Positions 37,321 through 46,119 of a stretch of DNA of 64,000 nt are shown here, in pieces. Origin of the DNA: Chryseobacterium gleum. Its GTDB lineage: Bacteria > Bacteroidota > Bacteroidia > Flavobacteriales_D > Crocinitomicaceae. The position numbers were made by a program, and so were the translations under genes. The notes under the pieces were generated by a model that ran no database searches, was not told the origin of the DNA, and saw nothing but the letters and a program-made list of their open reading frames with translations. The DNA is taken from contig CAMCWF010000002.1 in the NCBI GenBank assembly GCA_945882095.1, positions 124,001 through 188,000 on the forward strand, read 5' to 3'. Numbering within the stretch: position 1 is the stretch's first letter; every line of letters begins with the position of its first letter.

Positions 37321-38703
37321 ATGAAATCCCAAATTTTACAAGCAATCGATGAACAAAGAAAATTGGTTTTTCAAGACGTTGCAGAACTACAAATTGAAGG
37401 TCCTTGTCTTTCGGGACATGGCATCTATGTGTGGACCCCAGAAACATTACAATTCCACCAATCCCTTTTCAAAGAATTCAACGGAAAGTTGACATTTTTT
37501 ATCCCTTCCTCCGGTTCTGGCTCTAGAATGTTTGCTTTCTTACAACAATATTTGCGAAATCCAAGCAATGAAAGTTTACCTGAGATTGAGCGGTTTTTTA
37601 AGCACTTGTCAGAATTCGCCTTTTACGATGTCATAAGTAAGGACTGGAAACATCAATTGGAAACCTCACGAGTTGACCCCCTTGCTTTTCTAACGTATTT
37701 AATGGAACCCGAAGGACTTAATTTTTCCAATTTACCGAAGGCAATATTTCCGTTCCACCGCACTTCACAAGGCATTCAAACGCCAATTGAAGGGCACCTA
37801 AGACAAGGAGATGGGTTTGAGAAAGCAAATATTGCGTATCATTTTACCATTCAACATGGATTTGAGTCCCTAATTCGAGAGATCATAGGAAGTCACGACT
37901 CCCATATTCAATTTTCATATCAATCGCTGGCTTCTGATGCTTTTGTATTCAATGATTCTCAAGAGGCCATGGTGGATGCTTCAGGGGAATTGATTCGTCG
38001 GCCAGCTGGCCATGGCGCTTTGCTTGAGAACCTTAATCATTTGGATTCGGACATGATTTTGGTAAAAAACATTGACAACATTCAATGCCATGCTGAACAG
38101 GACTTGTCGCTAGACATTTGGTCGGGACTGTGCGGATTGATGTTGGAAATTCAGTCGCAATTTAAAGCTGTATTGGCGACGAAGGACATAGGTTTACTGG
38201 AGGTTTTGAATCAGAAATACAACGTTTTCTCCCAAAGTCAATTGGAAGAAAATACCTCTTGGGAAGCATTGCAATTGCTTTTAAACCGTCCTTTGCGAAT
38301 CTGTGGCATGGTACTGAATGAAGGCCAGCCCGGAGGTGGACCGTTTTGGGTGAACCACAATGGGGTGAGTTCGAAGCAAATCATTGAAAAGTCTCAGCTT
38401 ACGTCATCGGCTCATTTTTCATGTTTATTGAACAGCACCCATTTTAACCCCGTAATGATGGTGGTTTGCACGAGAGATTTATCAGGTGAAACCCTTGACC
38501 TCGAGAATTTTGTTAGAAAAGACTTAGGCATCATTGTCCAAAAAAATCATTTTGGTGAGCACATTAAATATGTTGAAAAACCAGGGTTATGGAACGGTGG
38601 GATGTATGATTGGAATTCTGTATTTGTTGAAATTCCTTCCGCTGTATTCAGTCCCGTTAAAAATGTAATGGATCTCCTTAACCCAGTGCATGCAGGGAAT
38701 TAG
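37321..38703 (+). CDS. DUF4301 family protein
   Basis: FFIPSSGSGSRMFAFL, FPFHRTSQGIQTPIEGHL. Confidence 0.75.
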   Translation: MKSQILQAIDEQRKLVFQDVAELQIEGPCLSGHGIYVWTPETLQFHQSLFKEFNGKLTFFIPSSGSGSRMFAFLQQYLRNPSNESLPEIERFFKHLSEFAFYDVISKDWKHQLETSRVDPLAFLTYLMEPEGLNFSNLPKAIFPFHRTSQGIQTPIEGHLRQGDGFEKANIAYHFTIQHGFESLIREIIGSHDSHIQFSYQSLASDAFVFNDSQEAMVDASGELIRRPAGHGALLENLNHLDSDMILVKNIDNIQCHAEQDLSLDIWSGLCGLMLEIQSQFKAVLATKDIGLLEVLNQKYNVFSQSQLEENTSWEALQLLLNRPLRICGMVLNEGQPGGGPFWVNHNGVSSKQIIEKSQLTSSAHFSCLLNSTHFNPVMMVVCTRDLSGETLDLENFVRKDLGIIVQKNHFGEHIKYVEKPGLWNGGMYDWNSVFVEIPSAVFSPVKNVMDLLNPVHAGN

Positions 38704-38779
38704 CATTGTTGTCTCAATAACTAAAGTATCTCTATAAGTCGCCCAATTTGTCTTTTTTCTTGCTTAATTTTACTTCACG

Positions 38780-40993
38780 ATGAAATTTCTTGTAAGAAAG
38801 CTGGTTTTTTTTTTGCTGATCTTCCTACCTGTACATGGATGGTCGCAATTTCAATTTGATTTTAACGATTCGATTCCTGTGGTTAAATTGGGGAATACAC
38901 TTGAAAACCCATGGGCAGGGGGGTTAAATTACCCGCAATTTACCGACCTTGATTATGATTTCGATGGAGATTTAGACTTGATGGTTTTTGACCGAAGCAA
39001 TGACCAGATTCGTGTTTTTCGCAACGATCTTATTGTTGGGGTTCGTTCCTACCATTTTGATCCATACGCTGAATACAAATTCCCTTCTGATGTACGTTAC
39101 CGAGCCTTTTGTTATGATTATGACTTGGATGGTAAAAAGGACTTGTTTACGTATGGAATTGGAGGGATCAAAGCGTATCGCAACGTAGGAAATGGTGCCG
39201 TAGGTCTTCAGTGGGCACTCGCGAAGAACTTAATCTACTCAAACTACAATGGTACTTTTATGGGACTGTATGTCAGTTCTGCGGATGTGCCAGCTTTGGT
39301 GGATGTTGACGGAGATAATGATATGGATATCCTCACTTTTTCAATCTCAGGAGACCATGTTGAATACCATAAAAATATCTCCCAAGAACTGTATGGTCAC
39401 GCAGACAGTTTGGTATTCGTATTGAAAAACAAATGTTGGGGTGGGTTTCGTGAAGATGTAACTTCCAATGCAATCACACTCTTTGACAATTCATCCGTTT
39501 GCACTGGATCCAATGTGCCTAACCCTGAATTCCCAACGCATCCATCGCCCGAGGAAAAAGCGCATACAGGGTCAACCCTTTTAGCATTCGATATTGACAA
39601 CAGTGGTGTTCTCGATGCGGTAATTGGCGATGTATCGCATTCAAATTTAACTTTACTTATCAACGGAGGGGCCTTACCAAATGCCAATTCTCAGATGATA
39701 TCAACGAATGCCTCCTTTCCTTCAAATTCGATTGCCGCAAATCTGCAAATTTTTCCTGCGGCCTATTACTTGGATGTAGACTTTGATGGAAAAAAAGACA
39801 TCGTTGTGAGCCCAAATGCCAGGGGAACTTCGGAAAATGAGTCAAGTGCATGGAAATATAAAAACCAAGGAACGGTTGCAAATCCTGTTTTCATTCATCA
39901 AACCAATGCATTTTTACAGGAAGAGATGATTGAACATGGCATTGGCAGTGTTCCTGTTTTTGCAGATGTTACGAATGACGGTTTACCTGACCTCTTTGTT
40001 TCAAACTATTTTGCATATAAACCAACGCTGCAAAAGGAGACCCGGATAGCTTACTACAAAAACACAGGAACCTTGAACGCACCTGTTTATACTTTTATAG
40101 ATGATGATTTCTTGAATTTAAGTCAACAAAATCTCGGATTTAGAATGATTCCAACATTTGGAGACCTCACGGGTGACGGTAAGCCTGAATTGTTGATTGG
40201 ATTGGAAAACGGTTCAATTTTATATTTTCAAAATACAACGATGGGAAGTTCTCCAACCTTTTCCGCAAGTCAATCCAATTATGCGGGGATACAAATTGGA
40301 CAATATGCAGCGCCACAGCTTTTTGATTTAAATAAAGATGGGCTTTTGGATTTGGTGGTGGGAGAAAAAACAGGGAAACTTTTGTATTTCCAGAATGCAG
40401 GAACGTCGAGCACTCCTGTTTTTACGCAAGTTTCAGCTTTGTTGGGAGGAATAGACATTGAAACGGCGACACCAGATGGTTTTCCTCAACCACATTTTTT
40501 TACGCATTTAGATACGACGTATTTAATGGTTGGTGGATACGATGGTAAAATTAGGTTTTATGACAGCATCGATGTTAATCCTTTGGGAAATTACCACCTT
40601 CGTTCTTTTCCATTTTTAGGATTACAAGTGGGTGCTTTTTCTGCTGTATTTGTTGCGGACATCGACAATGATTCGCAATTGGATTTATATGTTGGACAAG
40701 ATTTGGGGGGGGTGTTTCGCTTGGAGCATAAAACAGGCGCGAACCTGGGAATTTTTGAAAATCAATCTGTTACCTTGGAGTTGTTTCCAAATCCTTTGTT
40801 TGATGGCATCCTTACGGTTCGGTCTACCCAAAACATTGGATGGGTGACAGTTTACGATGTCTATGGAAAATTGAAAAAGGAAATCCAAAGCGACACGATG
40901 TTGTTAGACATTGACCTTTCGGATTTGGAGAAAGGGGTTTATTTCTTGAGGACATCGAATGGAAAATCCCTCCATCGTTTCGTGAAATTGTAG
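38780..40993 (+). CDS. FG-GAP/VCBS-repeat protein with T9SS type-A C-terminal domain
   Basis: DLDYDFDGDLDLMVFDRSND, FGDLTGDGKPELLIGLENG repeats; C-term LELFPNPLFDGILTVRS…VYDVYGKLKKEI. Confidence 0.87.
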   Translation: MKFLVRKLVFFLLIFLPVHGWSQFQFDFNDSIPVVKLGNTLENPWAGGLNYPQFTDLDYDFDGDLDLMVFDRSNDQIRVFRNDLIVGVRSYHFDPYAEYKFPSDVRYRAFCYDYDLDGKKDLFTYGIGGIKAYRNVGNGAVGLQWALAKNLIYSNYNGTFMGLYVSSADVPALVDVDGDNDMDILTFSISGDHVEYHKNISQELYGHADSLVFVLKNKCWGGFREDVTSNAITLFDNSSVCTGSNVPNPEFPTHPSPEEKAHTGSTLLAFDIDNSGVLDAVIGDVSHSNLTLLINGGALPNANSQMISTNASFPSNSIAANLQIFPAAYYLDVDFDGKKDIVVSPNARGTSENESSAWKYKNQGTVANPVFIHQTNAFLQEEMIEHGIGSVPVFADVTNDGLPDLFVSNYFAYKPTLQKETRIAYYKNTGTLNAPVYTFIDDDFLNLSQQNLGFRMIPTFGDLTGDGKPELLIGLENGSILYFQNTTMGSSPTFSASQSNYAGIQIGQYAAPQLFDLNKDGLLDLVVGEKTGKLLYFQNAGTSSTPVFTQVSALLGGIDIETATPDGFPQPHFFTHLDTTYLMVGGYDGKIRFYDSIDVNPLGNYHLRSFPFLGLQVGAFSAVFVADIDNDSQLDLYVGQDLGGVFRLEHKTGANLGIFENQSVTLELFPNPLFDGILTVRSTQNIGWVTVYDVYGKLKKEIQSDTMLLDIDLSDLEKGVYFLRTSNGKSLHRFVKL

Positions 40994-41602
40994 TTATTTG
41001 ATGTTTACTTCAAACATCGTATGTCCATTTAACGTTCCTACCAAGGTATCACCAATTTGAATTGGAGCTACACCGGCTGGAGTCCCTGTAAAAATCAAAT
41101 CCCCCGTTTTTAAAGTAAAGAATTTTGAGGCGTAAGCTATGATTTGATTCACATTGAAAATCATATCTTTTGTAAGGCCAACTTGTCTTTTTTCTTTGTT
41201 TTGGAAAAATTCAAAGGTGAGCGCTTCCCAAGGATGTTCTTCTAAGGATAACCATAGATTGGAAAGTACCGCGCTGTGGTCAAATGCTTTTGAGATTTCC
41301 CATGGCGCACCCTTTTGTTTACATTCGTCTTGCAGGTCTCGGGCCGTGAAATCGATGCCTAAACTGACAGATGAATAGTATTTGTGAGCAAATTTTTCAT
41401 CGATGTGTTTTCCTACTTTATCAATTTTTATGACCAGTTCACATTCAAAATGAATGTTATTAGAGAAAGATGGGTAATAAAAATCAGGTTCACGCAGCAA
41501 CGCTGTATCTGGTTTAAGAAAAAGCAAGGGAACAGAGGCAATGTCCGCATTCATTTCTTTCGCGTGCGCTGAAAAGTTTCTGCCTACACAGATGATTTTC
41601 AT
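40994..41602 (-). CDS. Fumarylacetoacetate hydrolase family protein
   Basis: KIICVGRNFSAHAKEM, FLKPDTAL, HFECELVIKI, DLIFTGTPAGVAPIQIGD. Confidence 0.9.
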   Translation of the reverse strand: MKIICVGRNFSAHAKEMNADIASVPLLFLKPDTALLREPDFYYPSFSNNIHFECELVIKIDKVGKHIDEKFAHKYYSSVSLGIDFTARDLQDECKQKGAPWEISKAFDHSAVLSNLWLSLEEHPWEALTFEFFQNKEKRQVGLTKDMIFNVNQIIAYASKFFTLKTGDLIFTGTPAGVAPIQIGDTLVGTLNGHTMFEVNIK

Positions 41603-42441
41603 TTTTTATTGAATTTTGTCGCCAAGGAATCCAGTTTACTTTGAAGCTCTTGGGTTTTTCCTTTTTCTCGATTCCCTTTGATCCTCGCAACCTCAACCCG
41701 TAAACAATCTTTGGTTTGGAAAGGAAAATCAGCCTCAAGCATCCAACCGTAATAACCAGGTTCTATTTTCAGAATTTCCTCGACGGTTTTTCCTTTGTGT
41801 TTACCGAAGTTGTACATCACTTCATTTTTAGCATTGCGAGCCAGGCGTCCGGCAAAGTCAACCATGCCGAGAGGAGAATTTCGTGTGAAATCCGATAAGG
41901 GTGCTACGTCGCTTGGAAGCGTTGGGTATTTGTCCATTTGTGAAACAAAGACTTCCATGGTTACTTCTGCATCGTAAAGCGCGTTGTGTGCATTTTCCAT
42001 GGTTTTGCCACAATAGAATTGATAAGCTGCAGCCAAGGTTCTTTGTTCCATTTTGTGGAAGATGTTTTGTACGTCAACAAAAGAGCGGTTTTCCATTGGA
42101 AAGGGCGTTCCAACTCGGTAAAATTCCTCTACTAAGAATGGAATGTCGAATTTATTAGAATTGTAACCTGCTAAATCTGCGTCTCCAAAGAACGCGATGA
42201 TTTCTTCTGCGTAGGCATCTAAGGTCGGGCATTCACGTACCATTTCATCTGTAATTCCGTGAATTTCAGAAATTTCTTTTGGAATCGAAATCCCTGGATT
42301 GACTAGGTAATTACATTTTTGTTGGGTGCCATCAGTGGACAACTTTACAACCGCAATTTGTACAATTCTATCCTTTGTGATTTGTATGCCCGTTGTTTCT
42401 AAGTCGAAAAAACAAAGGGGTTTCGTTAGGTTTAGACGCAT
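41599..42441 (-). CDS. DnaQ-like 3'-5' exonuclease with ExoX-like C-terminal extension
   Basis: CFFDLETTGIQITKDRIVQIA, AHNALYDAEVT; FGKHKGKTVEEILKIEPGYYGWMLEADFP. Confidence 0.87.
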   Translation of the reverse strand: MRLNLTKPLCFFDLETTGIQITKDRIVQIAVVKLSTDGTQQKCNYLVNPGISIPKEISEIHGITDEMVRECPTLDAYAEEIIAFFGDADLAGYNSNKFDIPFLVEEFYRVGTPFPMENRSFVDVQNIFHKMEQRTLAAAYQFYCGKTMENAHNALYDAEVTMEVFVSQMDKYPTLPSDVAPLSDFTRNSPLGMVDFAGRLARNAKNEVMYNFGKHKGKTVEEILKIEPGYYGWMLEADFPFQTKDCLRVEVARIKGNREKGKTQELQSKLDSLATKFNKK

Positions 42442-42455
42442 TATGTAGCACTAAA

Positions 42456-44756
42456 TTATTTAAGGATGATGAATTCTGTCCTTCTGTTTTGTAAATGATC
42501 TTGTTCAGTGCAACTTACGCCGTCTCCACAAGGTTTTAGCAATTCGCTCTCACCAAATCCTTTGCTCGTCACACGATTGGGATTCACAATGTTTGCTTGG
42601 ATGTACTCTCTAGCTACTTTGGCGCGCATGTCAGAAAGCCATTGGTTGTAGATGGCAGGTCCACGGCTGTCGGTATGTGAACGAATTTCAATTTTCAGGT
42701 TTGGATTGTCGTTCATGATCTTGATTGCTTCCTTCAATTTGTTTTTAGAGTAATCTGTCAAAAACGATTTGTCAAATTGGTAATTCACAAAGTAGGGCCC
42801 TAGAATTCCTTTGGAGGTAGCGTCCAATTGGAAGTTCACCGTAACCACAGAGTCTGCGAGGAGTAAACGATCAACATTTGTGGTGACTGCTAAATAGCCT
42901 TCTGCCTCTGCGCGAATGGTACCCGAAATTTTTGAATCGAACGCATATTCAGAAATCATTTCGGAGTTGTAAACGCCATTTTCTTTAGCATTTTTCGCGT
43001 CGTTTTTACCGTCAATTAAGAGTTTAATGGAGGAATTGGCAATCGGCGCACCTGTATTAATGTCAGTAACAACCCCTCTAATTTCATAGGTTGGGAAAGG
43101 AACAATTTTGTTTTCGTCTTCAAGGATGAGCACTCTTTTGGTTATTACCTCGAAAGCACCATCACAACTTGTTTTGAAAGTATTTCGATATGGATTTTTT
43201 GTAAGGGCACCATAGTAATATGTTAATTCGTATTCTTTGCACTTTTCAAGGGAGGCCATAAAGACACCATCGCGTATTCTTGGGGTAAGTAGGTTTTCAG
43301 AGGTCGTTGCGCAATCCAAACATTTAAGTGTCATGTAAGATTGTTCAGGTAGTTGAAAGTTTTTCAAACTGATGATTCTTCCGTCCAACAATGACATTCC
43401 TGAGGGTGTTTCGTTTATTTCTGCAGAAAAAATATCGTTCATTCCAGTACTGCCTATGCGGTTTGAGCTGATGAATCCTTCTTTGCCATTTGCAGTCATG
43501 CTGAATGCGATGTCATCTGAAAAAGAGTTGGTTGGATAACCAATGTTTTGAGGTTTTGACCACATTCCGTTTTCGTCCTTGATGGATTTAAAAATGTCGA
43601 AACCACCGATGCTTTCTGTTGAATTACTTGCGAAGTACAAGGTTTTACCATCCAAAGAAACGTAAGGAGCTATTTCATCGGAAACGGTATTGACCATAGA
43701 AAGGTTTTTGGCGGCAGACCAGTTTCCGTCTATGTTTTCTGACATAAAAATATCCCAACCACCTTTGCCAGTAATTGCGTTGGAAACAAAGTAGGCTGTT
43801 TTTCCGTCGGTACTTACGTTGAAGTGCATGTTAAAGGGAACTTCTTTCGATTTACCGTTGTCAACTGCAACCTTAATGGTTTTAGGTGTATTAAATTGAC
43901 CGTCTACAAATTCGCTACTCGAAAAAGCGCTTACATTCCAACTTGAATAGGTAAGTTTTCTTTCATCCATGGATAAGGTCGCTAGACGTTCATCGACTTT
44001 TGGGTCGTTCATTTGGAATAACTCCAATGAACTCCATTCGTTTCGATTGTTTTTTGTTTGTTGGTATATGTCCGCTGGTAATTCATTATACATGGGTTCG
44101 ATGCTAATCTTTGATAAGTTGTCCTTGCGGTTGCGTGTGGAAGAAACCAAAAGCGATTTACCGTCACCGGAGATCATTGGGTTTATTTCATCGTAACTTG
44201 TATTTACTTCACCACCCATGGCAACAGGTGCTGGTATGATGGGGTTTTGCAATACCTTTTTTGCATTGGCAACTTGTGCAACCCGGATTTTCGCTGGCGC
44301 AATTAAATTAGATTGTTTGTTGCTTTCTTCAATAAATTTCTGATAATATTCCAATGCCTTGTCCAAATTCCCAAGTCTATGATAGCAAATACCCATGTGG
44401 TAATAAACATCAATAGGAGCTGATTTTTCGGAGGGGGAGTAGATGTCGTAATTGATTTTAACATCTTTAGAAGCAATCAACAAGTGGTTGAGGGCTTGTT
44501 CTGGATCCATGTTCATTTCGAGCAGTATGAATCCTTTTCTATAATTGTAATTACCGTTTTTGTTGTCGTATTTCAATAATTTGTCAGTAACCATGTTTGC
44601 GAAATGGACAAAGTTCTCTTGAAGGAACCGCGAAGATTCTCCGACCAACTTTTCTTCATTAGCATTTTCAATCATCGTTTTCACTTCCGATTCAATCATT
44701 TGAGCACCAACGCTTAATGAGGTGAAAATAAAGGCTATAAGTATAATTTTGCTCAT
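42456..44756 (-). CDS. PorE-like OmpA-family protein (TPR - PD40/WD40-like - carboxypeptidase-regulatory-like - OmpA)
   Basis: TPR (YHMGICYHRLGNLDKALEYYQKFIEE), PD40 (PYVSLDGKTLYFASNSTESIGGFDIFKS), OmpA (NPNLKIEIRSHTDSRGPAIYNQWLSDMRAKVAREYI). Confidence 0.87.
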   Translation of the reverse strand: MSKIILIAFIFTSLSVGAQMIESEVKTMIENANEEKLVGESSRFLQENFVHFANMVTDKLLKYDNKNGNYNYRKGFILLEMNMDPEQALNHLLIASKDVKINYDIYSPSEKSAPIDVYYHMGICYHRLGNLDKALEYYQKFIEESNKQSNLIAPAKIRVAQVANAKKVLQNPIIPAPVAMGGEVNTSYDEINPMISGDGKSLLVSSTRNRKDNLSKISIEPMYNELPADIYQQTKNNRNEWSSLELFQMNDPKVDERLATLSMDERKLTYSSWNVSAFSSSEFVDGQFNTPKTIKVAVDNGKSKEVPFNMHFNVSTDGKTAYFVSNAITGKGGWDIFMSENIDGNWSAAKNLSMVNTVSDEIAPYVSLDGKTLYFASNSTESIGGFDIFKSIKDENGMWSKPQNIGYPTNSFSDDIAFSMTANGKEGFISSNRIGSTGMNDIFSAEINETPSGMSLLDGRIISLKNFQLPEQSYMTLKCLDCATTSENLLTPRIRDGVFMASLEKCKEYELTYYYGALTKNPYRNTFKTSCDGAFEVITKRVLILEDENKIVPFPTYEIRGVVTDINTGAPIANSSIKLLIDGKNDAKNAKENGVYNSEMISEYAFDSKISGTIRAEAEGYLAVTTNVDRLLLADSVVTVNFQLDATSKGILGPYFVNYQFDKSFLTDYSKNKLKEAIKIMNDNPNLKIEIRSHTDSRGPAIYNQWLSDMRAKVAREYIQANIVNPNRVTSKGFGESELLKPCGDGVSCTEQDHLQNRRTEFIILK

Positions 44757-44769
44757 GTGACTAAGTTAG

Positions 44770-46065
44770 TTAAAATTTTCGATTTACATCAAATTGCTCG
44801 AGATAATCAGCAACACGTTTTACAAATTGCCCTCCCAAAGCACCATCGACAACGCGGTGATCGTAGGAGTGAGACAGGAACATTTTTTGTCGAATTCCGA
44901 TGAAATCACCTTCGGGTGTTTCCACAACCGCGGGCACTTTACGAATGGCACCCAGTGCTAAAATGGCGACTTGAGGTTGGTTGATAATGGGGGTTCCCAT
45001 CACATTTCCGAAAGTACCTACATTGGTAATGGTGTAAGTCCCACCTTGAATGTCTTCAGGTTTTAGCTTATTGTTTCGGGCATTGTTTGCCAATTCATTT
45101 ACCGCTTTTGTAAGTCCTACTAGGTTCAAGCGATCGGCATTTTTAATAACCGGAACAATTAAATTCCCAGAAGGAAGGGCAGTGGCCATTCCAAGGTTAA
45201 TGTCTTTCTTTTTGATGATGGTGGTGCCATTTACCGAAACGTTGATCATTGGAAAGTCAACGATGGCTTTAACTACGGCTTCCATGAAAATAGGTGTAAA
45301 GGTGATGTTTTCACCAATTTTCGCCATGAAGTCTTTTTTCACTTTGTTTCTCCAATTTACGATGTTGGTCACATCTGCTTCTACGAAGGAGGTAACATGT
45401 GGCGAAACGCTTTTAGACATAACCATATGCTCAGAAATAAGCTTACGCATCCGGTCCATTTCAATGATTTCGTCACCAGGACTTGGAATCACTACAGGCG
45501 CTTGAATTACGGGCTTGGCTTCTGTTTTCACAACCGGAGCGGCGATGATAGGTGCGGTCGTTTTATTTTGCAAAAATGTTAAAAGGTCTTTTTTGGTAAC
45601 GCGACCTTCGGCACCTGTTCCAGTAATTTGGTCCAATTGGCTTTGCGTGATGCCCTCGCTGGCAGCTATGCTTTTCACCAAAGGAGAATAAAATCGGTCG
45701 TTCGAATGGATGGTTTCTTGAGAAATCGAATTGCCGACATGGGTTGGCACTGCATTCACAACGTTCGAAGGAACGGAGGTCGGTGTTGAATTCGTTTTTG
45801 ATTCAGGGGAGGGTGCCGATTCTCCTCCAGAAGAAAGTATGGCAATAACGTCTCCCACTTTCGCCACTTGGTCTTTTTCGAACAATTGTTTGATCAAGAT
45901 TCCTGATGCTTCGGAGGGAAGTTCATTGTCTACTTTGTCGGTAGCAACTTCCACCAAAGGTTCGTCTAAAGCAACGCTGTCACCCACTTGTTTCAACCAG
46001 TTTGTAATGGTTGCTTCAGTAACACTTTCTCCCATTTTGGGCAATCTGATTTCTATTTCCGCCAT
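44770..46065 (-). CDS. 2-oxo acid dehydrogenase dihydrolipoamide acyltransferase (E2)
   Basis: Lipoyl domain LVEVATDKVDNELPSEASG; catalytic SHSYDHRVVDGALGGQF. Confidence 0.94.
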   Translation of the reverse strand: MAEIEIRLPKMGESVTEATITNWLKQVGDSVALDEPLVEVATDKVDNELPSEASGILIKQLFEKDQVAKVGDVIAILSSGGESAPSPESKTNSTPTSVPSNVVNAVPTHVGNSISQETIHSNDRFYSPLVKSIAASEGITQSQLDQITGTGAEGRVTKKDLLTFLQNKTTAPIIAAPVVKTEAKPVIQAPVVIPSPGDEIIEMDRMRKLISEHMVMSKSVSPHVTSFVEADVTNIVNWRNKVKKDFMAKIGENITFTPIFMEAVVKAIVDFPMINVSVNGTTIIKKKDINLGMATALPSGNLIVPVIKNADRLNLVGLTKAVNELANNARNNKLKPEDIQGGTYTITNVGTFGNVMGTPIINQPQVAILALGAIRKVPAVVETPEGDFIGIRQKMFLSHSYDHRVVDGALGGQFVKRVADYLEQFDVNRKF

Positions 46066-46119
46066 TCCTCTTATATAATGATGCAAAAATAATAAAAAAG
46101 CCCGAATAAGAAAGGGTAT

